Positions 31,981 to 40,649 of a stretch of DNA of 41,259 nt are shown here, piece by piece. Where the stretch lies: positions 1-41,259 of the forward strand of contig URHR01000009.1 of assembly GCA_900547725.1 (NCBI GenBank), in the 5' to 3' direction. Under the pieces are notes generated by a model. That model saw only the letters and a program-made list of their open reading frames with translations, made no database searches and had not been told where the DNA came from. This stretch comes from an uncultured Eubacteriales bacterium (GTDB lineage Bacteria; Bacillota; Clostridia; Oscillospirales; CAG-272). The position numbers and the translations under genes are program-made. Position 1 is the first letter of the stretch; each line of letters opens with the position of its first letter.

Positions 31981-33348
31981 TTACCGCGACAGCAGGACAA
32001 CCGATTCCACATGGCCTGTTTTCGGAAAAAGATCCACGGGGGTCACAATCCCCGGACGGTAACCGTGAGCGGCAAAGACCGCACAGTCCCTTGCCAAAGT
32101 ATCGGGGTTGCAGGAGATATAGACCACGCGCGGAACGCGGTACGCATCCAATGCGGCGATCAGTTCCCGCGTCGTTCCTTTGCGCGGCGGGTCGAGCACG
32201 ACCACCGCGTCCGACAAATCCCCGCCCGAAAGCCGCGCGGCTTTTCCGAGCATCGTCCCGGGATCTCCCGCGTCTCCGCAGACAAACCGCGCGTTGACGA
32301 TCCCGTTGCGCAGGGCGTTCTCCCTTGCGCATTCCACCGCCTGCGGCACGATCTCAAGACCCAGTACCTCGGCTGCGCGATCCGCCATCGTCAGCCCGAT
32401 CGTGCCGATGCCGCAATAGAGGTCGATCAGGCGCTCGTGCCCCGTCAGCCCCGCGCGCTCCTTTGCCAGTCCGTAGAGCAGTTCGCACGCGTCGTGATTG
32501 ACCTGATAGAAGGACTCGGGCGAGATGCGATAGGTCAGCCCGCAAAGGCGGTCGGTCAGGTAATCCTTTCCCGCAAGCAGGCGGTAGCGCTCGCCCAGAA
32601 CCACATTCGTCCGCGCGCTGTTTTCGTTTACCAGAACCCCGACGATCTCCGGGTAGCGTGCGATCATCTCCGCCGCAAATGCCGCCTCGTCGGAAAAGCC
32701 GCTCCCGTTCAGAACCAGACAGAGCAGAACCTCGCCCGTCTCCTCCCCGCGCCGCAGATAGAGATGCCGAACCAGTCCGCTGTGGGTCTCTTCGTCGTAA
32801 GCGGGAATGCCGTGTTCCGTGAGAAAACGCACCACGTCATGCGAAATACGCCCGAAAACGGCGGGTTGCAGGCGGCAGTTTCCGGCGGGGATCAACCGAT
32901 GCGAAGCACCTGCGTAAAAGCCGATTTCAAGCGCGCCGGTTTTGGGATTTTTCATAATCGGGTACTGCGCCTTGTTGCGGTAGCCCTCGGTTTTGCCGGT
33001 TGTGCGGACTTCCGCCACCTCCGCATTCACCCCCGCTTTACGGAACGCATTTGCGACATACGCCCGCTTCAGTTCCAGCTCATGCGCATAGGTGATATGC
33101 CGATAAACGCACCCCCCGCAGGCGGGATAGGAATCGCAATCCGGCGCGCAACGGTTCGGGGACGACTCCGGGATTTCCTGCGCAAGCGCGACCAGGTAGC
33201 TTTTGGTCACCTTGATGACCTTTGCCGTGACCGTTTCCCCCGTCACGCCGCCGCGCACGAAAACGGTCAGCCCGTCCAGATGCCCCACGCCGTAGCCGAG
33301 GTTGTTGAAATCCTCCACCGTCACGCGCACCGTTTCGTTCTTGCGCAT
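31981..33348 (-). CDS. rlmD: 23S rRNA (uracil-5-)-methyltransferase
   Basis: A 455-residue RlmD/RlmCD-family enzyme that makes 5-methyluridine in 23S rRNA using S-adenosylmethionine. An N-terminal TRAM domain (about residues 5-60) is followed by the Fe-S cysteines in CAPDCDSYPACGGC. The SAM-binding site is LIDLYCGIGTIGL, the motif VVLDPPRKG follows, and the catalytic Cys is in YISCNPDTLARD near the C-terminus. The start shares one base with the stop of the metallophosphoesterase gene (TGATG), so translation is coupled. Gram-positive members can modify two positions; which applies here cannot be told. Confidence 0.94.
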   Translation of the reverse strand: MRKNETVRVTVEDFNNLGYGVGHLDGLTVFVRGGVTGETVTAKVIKVTKSYLVALAQEIPESSPNRCAPDCDSYPACGGCVYRHITYAHELELKRAYVANAFRKAGVNAEVAEVRTTGKTEGYRNKAQYPIMKNPKTGALEIGFYAGASHRLIPAGNCRLQPAVFGRISHDVVRFLTEHGIPAYDEETHSGLVRHLYLRRGEETGEVLLCLVLNGSGFSDEAAFAAEMIARYPEIVGVLVNENSARTNVVLGERYRLLAGKDYLTDRLCGLTYRISPESFYQVNHDACELLYGLAKERAGLTGHERLIDLYCGIGTIGLTMADRAAEVLGLEIVPQAVECARENALRNGIVNARFVCGDAGDPGTMLGKAARLSGGDLSDAVVVLDPPRKGTTRELIAALDAYRVPRVVYISCNPDTLARDCAVFAAHGYRPGIVTPVDLFPKTGHVESVVLLSR

Positions 33349-34034
33349 CAGGCGTAGAATTCCTTTCCGTCCTCCAACCGCAGGCAGCCGAGCTTTCCGC
33401 CCGTCTCCGCGCCGCAGTCAAGGAAGATACTGCCCACGCCGCGCTCGATCTTTCCGCTTTTGGTTCTGACGTGTCCCACAAGCAGGGTCTTTCCCTCCAT
33501 CAACGGGTATTCCGCGTCGGGCACTTCCGAGAAGAAGTCCTCGGGGCTGTAGTCGTCGGGATCAGTCCCCTTCCGGTAGCCCGCAATACCCGCGTGCACC
33601 ATCAGATAATCTGTGCCGTTCACCGTAAACTCTTCAAACAGCGGCAGATCGCCGAGATAATCCAACACGCCCTCGCGCTCGTCGCTGTTCAGTGTGCGGA
33701 AGCCGTCCAGCGTGGGCTGTCCGCCGTCCCTGACCCATGCGGACATCTCGGCGATATAGTCCGGGTCGGGATCGGCATTCTCGCCCGCTTCAGCCGCACG
33801 GAGCAGCTTGTCAAAGCCGTGCAGCATCCGCGCAGCGGTGTAATCGTGGTCACCCGCAACGGGGTAGACGTTCAGCCTCACGCTCAGGTCTCCAACCAAC
33901 TCCATTCCCTTTTCGCCGTAGTCCACCAGATCCCCCGCGATATAGAGAATGTCGTCCTCTCCGAGATTGATCTGCGACAGGAGCGACAGGAATTGCTCAT
34001 ACGCTCCGTGAATATCCGACATTACATACGTCAT
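33348..34034 (-). CDS. metallophosphoesterase with altered active-site motifs
   Basis: The start at 34034 (MTYVMSDIHG) has GGGGGG seven bases upstream. The 228-residue protein is a PPP-type calcineurin-like phosphoesterase: SDIHGAYEQF supplies the first metal ligands, GDLVDYG stands where the family has GDxVDRG, AGDHDY where it has GNHE/D, and MVHAG and VGHVRT supply later ligands. Loss of the Arg and the Asn, both normally conserved, suggests changed or reduced activity, while most metal ligands remain. It lies between nif3 and rlmD in a housekeeping operon. The substrate could be a phosphoprotein or a dinucleotide. Confidence 0.85.
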   Translation of the reverse strand: MTYVMSDIHGAYEQFLSLLSQINLGEDDILYIAGDLVDYGEKGMELVGDLSVRLNVYPVAGDHDYTAARMLHGFDKLLRAAEAGENADPDPDYIAEMSAWVRDGGQPTLDGFRTLNSDEREGVLDYLGDLPLFEEFTVNGTDYLMVHAGIAGYRKGTDPDDYSPEDFFSEVPDAEYPLMEGKTLLVGHVRTKSGKIERGVGSIFLDCGAETGGKLGCLRLEDGKEFYA

Positions 34035-34049
34035 GGTAAGTCCCCCCAA

Positions 34050-34817
34050 TCAAGATCCGCTTATCAGTTCCGCGCGGTTGCTGTCGAAGAGGTCGACCGT
34101 AAGGGTCGGCTCGATTTCGGTCAGCATCCCCCGCAGGGTTGCGCACACCGGGTTTTCGGTGTGGAAATGACCCGCCGCCAACAGGTTGATCCCCGCCTCG
34201 TGCGCGTCCGCCAGCCAATGGTAGGCAAGCTCGCCCGTGAGGTAGGTGTCCGCCCCCGCCGCGATTGCCTCGGGAACGTCATCCGAGCCGCTCCCGCCAA
34301 GGAGCGCGACCCGTCTGACCGTCCGTCCCGCGTCGGCGCAAAGCACGGCGGGAGCGCCCGTTGCGGACTTCACCTTTTCCGCGAATTCGCACAGCGTATA
34401 TGCGTAATCGAGGATTCCGACCCGTCCGATACCGTCCCCGAACGGGGTCACGCCGCGCAGTCCGAGCAGGTTTGCAAGGGTATCGTTGACCCCACCCTCC
34501 ACGGCGTCAAGCCGCGTGTGAAAGCTCATGACCGACACGCCTGCGCGCGCCAGATCAATCGCCCGTTTCGCCACATAGTTTCCCGGCTCCAACGCCCGCA
34601 GAGGGCGGAAGATCATGGGGTGATGCGAGACGATCAGGTCATAGCCGCCGTCGATCGCGCGCCGCACAGTGTCCCCCGTCACGTCCAGTGCAACCAGAAC
34701 CCGCCGCACCTCCGCGCCTGGATCGGGGCAACACATCAGACCGTCGTTGTCCCAATCGCAGGACAGCGCGCGCGGGACGCGTTTTTCCAGTTCGGCATAC
34801 AGTTCTCCAACCGTCAT
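34050..34817 (-). CDS. Nif3-like dinuclear metal-centre protein
   Basis: A 255-residue protein of the Nif3/YqfO family (annotated in databases as GTP cyclohydrolase type 2-like, an activity that is not secure). The metal-binding pieces are YDLIVSHHPMIFRPL (about 59-73), SFHTRLDAVEGGVND and, near the C-terminus, LLAAGHFHTEN. The short form lacks the central insert of the B. subtilis type. GGAGG lies seven bases before the ATG, and the gene overlaps the trmK stop by four bases. The trmK-nif3 order is common in Firmicutes. Confidence 0.92.
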   Translation of the reverse strand: MTVGELYAELEKRVPRALSCDWDNDGLMCCPDPGAEVRRVLVALDVTGDTVRRAIDGGYDLIVSHHPMIFRPLRALEPGNYVAKRAIDLARAGVSVMSFHTRLDAVEGGVNDTLANLLGLRGVTPFGDGIGRVGILDYAYTLCEFAEKVKSATGAPAVLCADAGRTVRRVALLGGSGSDDVPEAIAAGADTYLTGELAYHWLADAHEAGINLLAAGHFHTENPVCATLRGMLTEIEPTLTVDLFDSNRAELISGS

Positions 34818-35527
34818 ATGGTTTCCTCCGCAGGTTGTAATTGGAATTTATCCAACCGATTCCGCAGGCTTGCAATCAGCCTGTCCTCATAGGCGGTATC
34901 CGCGCCGCCAGCGCGTTTTCCTGCCGCAACGTTCTCCAGCACCGCGATTTTCTGCCGCAGAAAATCCCCCGCAAGCGGTGAGGCGAGCAGAAATTCGTCC
35001 CGTCCGACAAGCAGTTCCGCTTCGTCAAAGGTCTCCGCTTTGCCCGTGTAGCGGGCATAGAGGGTCTGATACAGGCGGTCGGCTCGCGAGAGCGTTTCCC
35101 CCCGGATTTCAAATCCGTTCTCCCACAGATAGCGCCGCAGAATTTCCGCGCGGCTCATCGGTTGGAGGATCAGACCGATCCGGTCGTTCCGCACCCATGG
35201 CGCTTCGCACAGAATCCGGACGATCAGTTCCCCGCCCATGCCGAAGATCAGGATATCGTCGGGGGCGTAGGGTTTTACGCCGTGCAGACCGTCGGTACAG
35301 AGGGTATCGATCCGATCGGAAAGCCCTGCGGCGCGGATATTTGCCCGCGCGGCGCTGATAGGTCCTTCGTTGATATCGCAGGCGACTGCGCGGCGGCAGA
35401 TTCCCCTGCGGCAGAGTTCGATCGGCAGATAGGCATGATCTGTTCCGATATCCGCGACCACGCCGCCTGCCCGCAGGTACGGGATCGCCGACAGCAGGCG
35501 GTTATCCGGTGTTTTGGGTGATGGCAT
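34814..35527 (-). CDS. trmK: tRNA (adenine-22-N1)-methyltransferase
   Basis: A 237-residue methyltransferase that modifies A22 in the D-arm of tRNA. The SAM-binding segment VADIGTDHAYLPIELCRRG (24-42) with ACDINEGPISAARANI, and the active-site IFGMGGELIVRIL and LILQPMSRAEILRRYL are clear family blocks. Its C-terminal helical tail is present. GGAGG is eight bases upstream. It is first in trmK-nif3-phosphoesterase-rlmD; rpoD, often found upstream of trmK in Firmicutes, is absent. Confidence 0.94.
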   Translation of the reverse strand: MPSPKTPDNRLLSAIPYLRAGGVVADIGTDHAYLPIELCRRGICRRAVACDINEGPISAARANIRAAGLSDRIDTLCTDGLHGVKPYAPDDILIFGMGGELIVRILCEAPWVRNDRIGLILQPMSRAEILRRYLWENGFEIRGETLSRADRLYQTLYARYTGKAETFDEAELLVGRDEFLLASPLAGDFLRQKIAVLENVAAGKRAGGADTAYEDRLIASLRNRLDKFQLQPAEETI

Positions 35528-35550
35528 CGGAAAGACCTCCGTTCTTTTAT

Positions 35551-35575
35551 AATAATTAGATTAAATCTTATTATT
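35551..35575. promoter_or_regulatory. AT-rich near-palindrome upstream of trmK
   Basis: AATAATTAGATTAAATCTTATTATT is a 25-base near-perfect palindrome (one mismatched pair) about 25 bases before the trmK start, overlapping the probable promoter. Candidate operator; regulator unknown. Confidence 0.35.
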
Positions 35576-35629
35576 GATTTGATACTGTAGACGGAAAAAG
35601 CACGATCTATAAAAAGTGCAAACGTTTTT

Positions 35630-35790
35630 AACGCTTTTTCTTTGACCATGTAGGCGCAAAGAGAAAAGCACACTTTGCTACGCAAAGCCGCAAAAAGAAG
35701 ACGCCGAAAAAAGGAATTTCGCGCTCTGCGGAGCGCGACGAGGACTCCGCGTTCTCGACCGCGCCGCCTCCCCAAAAAGGCGGGCGAAAA
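35630..35790. repeat. GC-rich multi-hairpin intergenic element
   Basis: Several hairpins in a row: GCTTTTTCTTTG pairs with CAAAGAGAAAAGC; CTTTGC-TAC-GCAAAG (35673-35687); CGCGCTC-TGCG-GAGCGCG (35720-35737). The sequence style resembles repeats that I associate with gut Clostridia. No coding frame is convincing in 35528-35878. Confidence 0.5.
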
Positions 35791-35841
35791 CTTTACCTGC
35801 AACGAAAGTCGGAGGGTTCGTCTACAGTTTGCGGAAATGCT

Positions 35842-35872
35842 CCGGCGGGGCATTTTGTGTCCCGCCGGAGAG
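35842..35872 (-). terminator. hairpin after DUF1858 gene
   Basis: CTCCGGCGGG / CCCGCCGGAG, ten perfect pairs, directly after the gene stop; the T-run is weak. Confidence 0.65.
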
Positions 35873-35878
35873 TTTGTC

Positions 35879-36085
35879 TTATTTCGCTTTCGCGGCAAGG
35901 AAGTCGTTGATCTGCTTAATCAGTGCGTCCGCGTCCGTTCCGTGAACTGCGCACGCGTCTGCGACCGATTCCCCTCTTGATGCGGGACATCCGAGGCAGT
36001 GCATCCCGATAGCAAAGAAGAACTGCGCCGTTTCCGGCTCGTAATCGAGGATATCCCCAATCACGGATTCCTTCGTAATCGTCAT
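35879..36085 (-). CDS. DUF1858-domain protein
   Basis: The start at 36085 (MTITKESVIGDIL) has AAGGAG nine bases upstream; an upstream in-frame start is not needed. The 68-residue protein has the DUF1858 pattern: an N-terminal helix with IGDILDYEPETAQFFFAIGMHCLGCPASRGESVADACAVHG, with the paired Cys of CLGC, and a closing helix (DALIKQINDFL). These proteins are linked to iron-sulfur or disulfide chemistry (related to the ScdA N-terminal domain). A hairpin follows. Its role here is unknown. Confidence 0.9.
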   Translation of the reverse strand: MTITKESVIGDILDYEPETAQFFFAIGMHCLGCPASRGESVADACAVHGTDADALIKQINDFLAAKAK

Positions 36086-36207
36086 GTGTATGGTCTCCTT
36101 TCTTAACTTGACAGCCATGCTTCCCGCTGTCTGCCTATATTATACCCCAAAAATCCCCGTCTGTCAACTACCCGCGCGCGCTTTCCGCTTCTTTTTTCAA
36201 AAAAGGG

Positions 36208-36236
36208 TTGCAAAAAAAGAAAAAATGGTGTATGAT
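36208..36236 (+). promoter_or_regulatory. promoter of yfmF-yfmH-Lgt-like-folD operon
   Basis: TTGCAA, 17 bases, TATGAT. The transcript would begin near 36243, which rules out the ATG at 36242 as the start. Confidence 0.75.
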
Positions 36237-36277
36237 ATAAGATGATCTATAGAGTCCAATTTCGGAACGGAGAATTT

Positions 36278-37606
36278 ATGATACCGAACATTTACCCCGC
36301 AGGACGTGCGGCAACCCTGTATACGGCGGAAACCGACCGCTTCAAAACAGGGCTGTTTTCTGTCCTGTCCACTCTGCCGATCACACGCGAAAACGCCGTA
36401 TTCGCGCCTCTGCTGCTCTCGGTTCTGCGGCGCGGCACACAGCAATATCCAACCCTTTCCGACATCAGCCGCCGTCTGGACTGGCTCTGGGGCGCGGGCT
36501 TTTCCGTACGCGCTTCCTATCGCGGCAATCTTCTGGTCGTCGGCTTTACCGCAAATCTTCTGGATTCCTCCTACCTCCCGCAGGACAGCGGCGACCTCAT
36601 GGGCGGGATTCTCGACCTGATGCAGGAAATTCTGTTCGCTCCCGTGCGGGATGCGGACGGTCTGCTTTCGGCGGCTTACACCGAAAGCGAAAAGGGGTTG
36701 CAGTGCGACGCCATCCGCGCGCAGAAGAACAATCCGCGCGCCTATGCGGCGGATCGTTGCCGCGCGATCCTTTACGATACCGAGCCGTGCGGCATTCCGC
36801 TCTGGGGCAGTGAAGAGGAAACAACGGCTGTCACGCGCGAGGCACTGACCGCTTATTACGACCGTTTCCTTGCTGATTTCCATCCCCTTGCATTCTCGGT
36901 CGGGTCTGCCGACCCGCAACTTCAGGCGCGCGCGCTCGCCGCCCGGTTGGAAGGTCTTATGACCGCTCCCGCCGCGCTTCCCATGGCAGGACACCGTTTG
37001 GCGGCGCGTGCCGAACCCGTGCGGGTCAACGAAGCGCTGGCGGTTGCGCAAAGTCAGTTGGTGCTCGGTCTGCGTTCGGGCATTCTGCTCGGCGATCCCG
37101 ATTTCTTCGCCTGCGCGGTCTACAACGAGTTGCTCGGCATTTCACCCGTCTCCCGCCTGTTCGTCTATGTGCGCGAGAAGAAGAGCCTTTGCTATTCCTG
37201 CTCGTCCTCCTACAACGGGATGCTCGGCAGTCTCCTGATCTCCTGCGGGCTGAAGAAGGAGAACCGCGCCGCCGCAGAGGAAGAAATTCTGCGCCAGTTG
37301 GATCTGTTGCGCGCGGGGGACTTTACCGACGGGGAACTGCAGGCGGCAAAAAAGTCGCTCGTCAACGCCTACCGCCAACTGGAGGACTCTGCGGGCGGAA
37401 CGGAAAGCTATCTGCTCGGCAGACTGCTGATGGGGCGTTCGGCGCAGCTTCCGATTGACGAAAGCATTGCCCGCATCGGCGCAGTCACGCGGGAGGATCT
37501 GCTTTCCGTGGCGCGCAGAGTCACGGTGGAGGTCACCTATTTTCTGGAGGGAACGCTTGCGGGAGAGGAGGTTGGCGACGATGGCAACGAAGACGAAGGA
37601 ATATAA
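36278..37606 (+). CDS. yfmF: M16-family protein YfmF (non-catalytic partner)
   Basis: I use the ATG at 36278 (MIPNIYPAG), five bases after GGAG; the upstream ATG at 36242 coincides with the predicted transcript start. The 442-residue protein has the M16 peptidase layout but no HxxEH zinc motif, as is normal for YfmF. The C-terminal half shows the family repeat (NELLGISPVSRLFVYVREKKSLCYSCSSSYNGMLGSLLI). In Bacillus, YfmF and YfmH are linked to maturation of elongation factor P (5-aminopentanol modification). It overlaps yfmH by 26 bases. Confidence 0.9.
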   Translation: MIPNIYPAGRAATLYTAETDRFKTGLFSVLSTLPITRENAVFAPLLLSVLRRGTQQYPTLSDISRRLDWLWGAGFSVRASYRGNLLVVGFTANLLDSSYLPQDSGDLMGGILDLMQEILFAPVRDADGLLSAAYTESEKGLQCDAIRAQKNNPRAYAADRCRAILYDTEPCGIPLWGSEEETTAVTREALTAYYDRFLADFHPLAFSVGSADPQLQARALAARLEGLMTAPAALPMAGHRLAARAEPVRVNEALAVAQSQLVLGLRSGILLGDPDFFACAVYNELLGISPVSRLFVYVREKKSLCYSCSSSYNGMLGSLLISCGLKKENRAAAEEEILRQLDLLRAGDFTDGELQAAKKSLVNAYRQLEDSAGGTESYLLGRLLMGRSAQLPIDESIARIGAVTREDLLSVARRVTVEVTYFLEGTLAGEEVGDDGNEDEGI

Positions 37607-38891
37607 ATCAGCGCTTTTGCGGGAGCATTACTTTGAAATCCGACACCCGAGCGGTCTGCCCGTGTATGTGTTTCCGAAAAAGCTGACCTCGACCTACGCG
37701 ATTCTTTCCACCCGCTACGGCGCGATGGACGCAAGTTTTCGCGCGCCTGACGGAAACTTCATCACCGTTCCCGACGGCGTTGCGCATTTTCTGGAGCACA
37801 AGCTGTTTGAAAATCCGGACGGCAGCGATTCCTTTGCAAAATTTTCGGTCTGGGGTGCGGACGCGAACGCCTACACGACCGCCAACCGCACGGCATATCT
37901 GTTCAGCTGTACCGAGCATTTTTCCGAGGCTTTGGAGGAACTTCTGACCTTTGTCACCACGCCCTATTTCACGCCCGAAACCGTGAAAAAGGAGCAGGGC
38001 ATCATTGCCGAGGAAATCCGGATGTATGACGACAGTCCTTGGGACCGTTGCTTCCAACAGCTGATGGAAGCGATGTATGCGGAATGCGGCATCCGCAAAA
38101 ACATCTGCGGAACAGAACGTTCCATCGGGGAAATTACCGACCGTCTGCTCTACGACTGCTACCGCGTTTTCTATCAGCCCTGCAACATGGCGTTGGTGGT
38201 CTGTGGTGATGTGACCCCCGAGGAGGTTCTGGCGGTCTGCGACAGGGTTCTTCCGAAAGGCGCGGTACAGCTTCCGATCGAGCGCGCGCCGTTTACAGAG
38301 CCGGACGGGGTTTCCAACCGCCGGATTGAAGCGAAAATGCAGGTTGCAAAACCGATCTTCACGCTCGGCTTCAAAGATCCGGTTCTTCCCGCCGACCCGT
38401 TGGCGCGTTCGCGGCGCTACGTTGCGATGAATCTGTTGGACGAGGCGGTTTTCTCCCGCGCGGGAGAACTCTACAGCGCGCTGTTTGAGGAAGGACTGCT
38501 CACCACGTCCTATTCCTACAGTTATTCCAATACCGACCGTTGCGCGTTCCACACGGTTTCGGGCGAAACGGATGACCCCGACGCGGTGGAAACGCGGATT
38601 GCCGCTTATCTGGAACGGCTGACCGAAACCGGCATTGCCGCAGACGAGATCGAGCGGGCGCGGCGGGTGCTGTATGCCGACGAACTGCAAAGCTACGATT
38701 CCACCGAGGAAATTGCAAACGAACTGCTGTCCTACCTCTTTGACGGCGCAGACCTGTTCGGTCAGCCCGCGCTGATTGAGGACATCACGGCGGACGAAGT
38801 AAACGCATTGCTTCCCACGCTCACGCGCGCGGATCTGCGGTGTCTGTCGGTCATCCGCCCGCAGGAAGAAATCAATAAGGAGATGAACTGA
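37581..38891 (+). CDS. yfmH: M16-family zinc peptidase YfmH
   Basis: The start at 37581 (MATKTKEYKS) has GGAGAGGAGG nine bases upstream; a longer frame reaching into yfmF is not supported. The 436-residue protein has the inverted zinc motif HFLEH (near residues 66-70) with the third ligand in EEIRMYDDSPWD, and the second-half block RVLYADELQSYDSTEEIANELLSYLF. It is the catalytic partner of YfmF and acts in the cytoplasm. The gene begins inside yfmF, so the two are translated together. Confidence 0.93.
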   Translation: MATKTKEYKSALLREHYFEIRHPSGLPVYVFPKKLTSTYAILSTRYGAMDASFRAPDGNFITVPDGVAHFLEHKLFENPDGSDSFAKFSVWGADANAYTTANRTAYLFSCTEHFSEALEELLTFVTTPYFTPETVKKEQGIIAEEIRMYDDSPWDRCFQQLMEAMYAECGIRKNICGTERSIGEITDRLLYDCYRVFYQPCNMALVVCGDVTPEEVLAVCDRVLPKGAVQLPIERAPFTEPDGVSNRRIEAKMQVAKPIFTLGFKDPVLPADPLARSRRYVAMNLLDEAVFSRAGELYSALFEEGLLTTSYSYSYSNTDRCAFHTVSGETDDPDAVETRIAAYLERLTETGIAADEIERARRVLYADELQSYDSTEEIANELLSYLFDGADLFGQPALIEDITADEVNALLPTLTRADLRCLSVIRPQEEINKEMN

Positions 38892-38892
38892 A

Positions 38893-39792
38893 ATGGCAGA
38901 TCAGGTAACCGTATTTTTCGAGGGGTTGGGGCTTCCCCGCTTCTCCTTCAACAAAACGGCGTTCACGCTGTTCGGCAAAGCCGACATCACGTGGTCGACC
39001 GTCATTGTGCTTGTCGCGCTGATCGCAGGGGCGGTCTTTGCGCTCCTTCACAGCCGCCGTCGGGAGGGCATTGCGGGCGAGGATCTGTTTGAGCTGATCC
39101 TCTGCGGTCTGCTCGGCTCTCGTGTGCTCTACCTTGCCGAAAGCTTCGGCGCGTTCCGCAGGCTTTCGTGGTCGGCGGAGCTCTGCTTCTTCGGCAGTCT
39201 GTTGCTCGCGGCATTGCTCCCGTTTCTCGTTTCCCGCCTTCTGCGGGTACGGGCGGACAAGGCGGCGGACATTCTGGCGCCCGCGCTTCTGCTCGGGTTC
39301 TGCATCGGTCTTTTCGCGGTCTTTGCGGACGGAAACGCCGACAGTGTGTGGATGCGCGAGACTTCCGCGCTGAAACTGTTCGGCAAAGCCCTCGCGCTTC
39401 CCACGGGAGAAGGAACGTTCTGGCACTTCTTCCGCATGGGGCTTTACCCGAACAACGAATTCGCAGATTACATGATTTTCGTGCACCCGCTGTTCCTCTA
39501 CCTTTCGGTTTGGTGTCTGCTCGGGTTTGTTCTTGTCAATCTCTTCCACCGTCACAAGGCGTTTGACGGGCAGATCGCCCTTTTGTCGCTGATCTGGTTC
39601 TGCCTCGGCGCGGTCTTTGTCTGCGGACTTTCGACCTCACAGCTTGCGGTTGAAGTGCAGTGGGTTGCGGCAATTGCGGCGATTCTTGCCGCGGTACGTC
39701 TGGTTATTCTGGGCGTTGCCTACCGTCGTGCCAAACGTCGGTTGGAGGCGGGACTTCTGGTCATCGTGAGAGGAGACAGTGCGGTACAATGA
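38893..39792 (+). CDS. Lgt-like membrane protein lacking catalytic residues
   Basis: A 299-residue membrane protein aligning with prolipoprotein diacylglyceryl transferase along most of its length: GSRVLYLAES for GARLYYVLF, ILAPALLLGFCIG for LLAPGLLLGQAIG, HPLFLYLSVWCLLGF for HPTFLYESLWNLLGF, FDGQIALLSLIWFCLG for FDGQLFLLYLILYGLG. The functional residues are gone: the HGG loop is FFGSLLL, GRWGNFxNQE is GLFAVFADGNA, and GLGRFxIEGLR is CLGAVFVCGLS. It therefore cannot be a normal Lgt. It is probably a pseudoenzyme or a protein with another lipid-related role. AAGGAG lies ten bases before the ATG. Its stop overlaps folD. Confidence 0.8.
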   Translation: MADQVTVFFEGLGLPRFSFNKTAFTLFGKADITWSTVIVLVALIAGAVFALLHSRRREGIAGEDLFELILCGLLGSRVLYLAESFGAFRRLSWSAELCFFGSLLLAALLPFLVSRLLRVRADKAADILAPALLLGFCIGLFAVFADGNADSVWMRETSALKLFGKALALPTGEGTFWHFFRMGLYPNNEFADYMIFVHPLFLYLSVWCLLGFVLVNLFHRHKAFDGQIALLSLIWFCLGAVFVCGLSTSQLAVEVQWVAAIAAILAAVRLVILGVAYRRAKRRLEAGLLVIVRGDSAVQ

Positions 39793-40634
39793 AACTGATT
39801 AACGGAAAAGAGATTGCCGCCGCGGTTCGGGCGGAGCTGAAAGCGGACTGCGCGACGTTTGTTGCGAAGCACGGCTATGCCCCCGGGCTTGCGGTCGTCA
39901 TTGTGGGCGAAGATCCCGCCTCGCAGATTTACGTACGCAACAAGGCGCGCGCCTGCGAGGAGGTCGGGTTCTGCAGCGAGGTACACCGTCTCCCCGCCGG
40001 GACGGAGCAGGCGGATCTGAACGCGCTGATCGACCGTCTGAATGCGGACAGCCGGATTCACGGAATTCTGGTTCAGCTTCCGCTTCCCGCGCATCTGGAT
40101 GCGGAAGAGGTCACGTTGCGGATTGACCCGCGCAAGGATGTGGACGCGTTCCACCCGTTCAACGTAGGCAGAATTCTGCTCGGCGACCCGATCTTTCTTC
40201 CCTGCACGCCTGCCGGAGTGATGGAGCTGTTACGGCGGTCCGGAATTGACCCTTCGGGCAAGCGTTGCGTGGTGATCGGTCGGTCGAACATTGTGGGCAA
40301 GCCAATGGCGATGCTTCTGCTTGCGGCGAACGGGACAGTGACGGTCTGCCACAGCCGGACGGTCGGGCTTGCGGACATCACGCGCGAGGCGGACATTCTG
40401 GTTTCTGCGGTTGGTCGCGCGAATTTTGTAACAGCTGACATGGTAAAGCCCGGCGCTGTTGTGATTGACGTTGGGATGAACCGCGACGCTTCCGGCAAGT
40501 TAGTGGGTGACGTGGACTTCCCCTCGGTTTCCCCTCTCTGCTCCTTCATCACGCCCGTCCCGGGCGGCGTCGGTCCGATGACCATCACGATGCTTCTCCG
40601 CAACACCCTCGTCGCGGCGGAGAGGCTCGTGTAA
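39789..40634 (+). CDS. folD: methylenetetrahydrofolate dehydrogenase/cyclohydrolase FolD
   Basis: The start at 39789 (MKLINGKEIAAAV) overlaps the Lgt-like stop by four bases (ATGA). The 281-residue enzyme interconverts methylene-, methenyl- and formyl-tetrahydrofolate. YVRNKARACEEVG contains the catalytic Tyr and Lys, GILVQLPLPAHLD the folate site, and CVVIGRSNIVGKPMAMLL the NADP-binding loop. The C-terminal signature is PVPGGVGPMTITMLLRNT. Length is standard. It ends the operon; the long hairpin at 40650-40696 follows. Confidence 0.97.
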   Translation: MKLINGKEIAAAVRAELKADCATFVAKHGYAPGLAVVIVGEDPASQIYVRNKARACEEVGFCSEVHRLPAGTEQADLNALIDRLNADSRIHGILVQLPLPAHLDAEEVTLRIDPRKDVDAFHPFNVGRILLGDPIFLPCTPAGVMELLRRSGIDPSGKRCVVIGRSNIVGKPMAMLLLAANGTVTVCHSRTVGLADITREADILVSAVGRANFVTADMVKPGAVVIDVGMNRDASGKLVGDVDFPSVSPLCSFITPVPGGVGPMTITMLLRNTLVAAERLV

Positions 40635-40649
40635 GGGAGAGGAAGACCT

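Noticed and set aside
35681..35980. Small plus-strand frame over the GC-rich hairpin element
   Set aside because: Arg-rich translation of hairpins and of the antisense of the DUF1858 gene, with no ribosome site.
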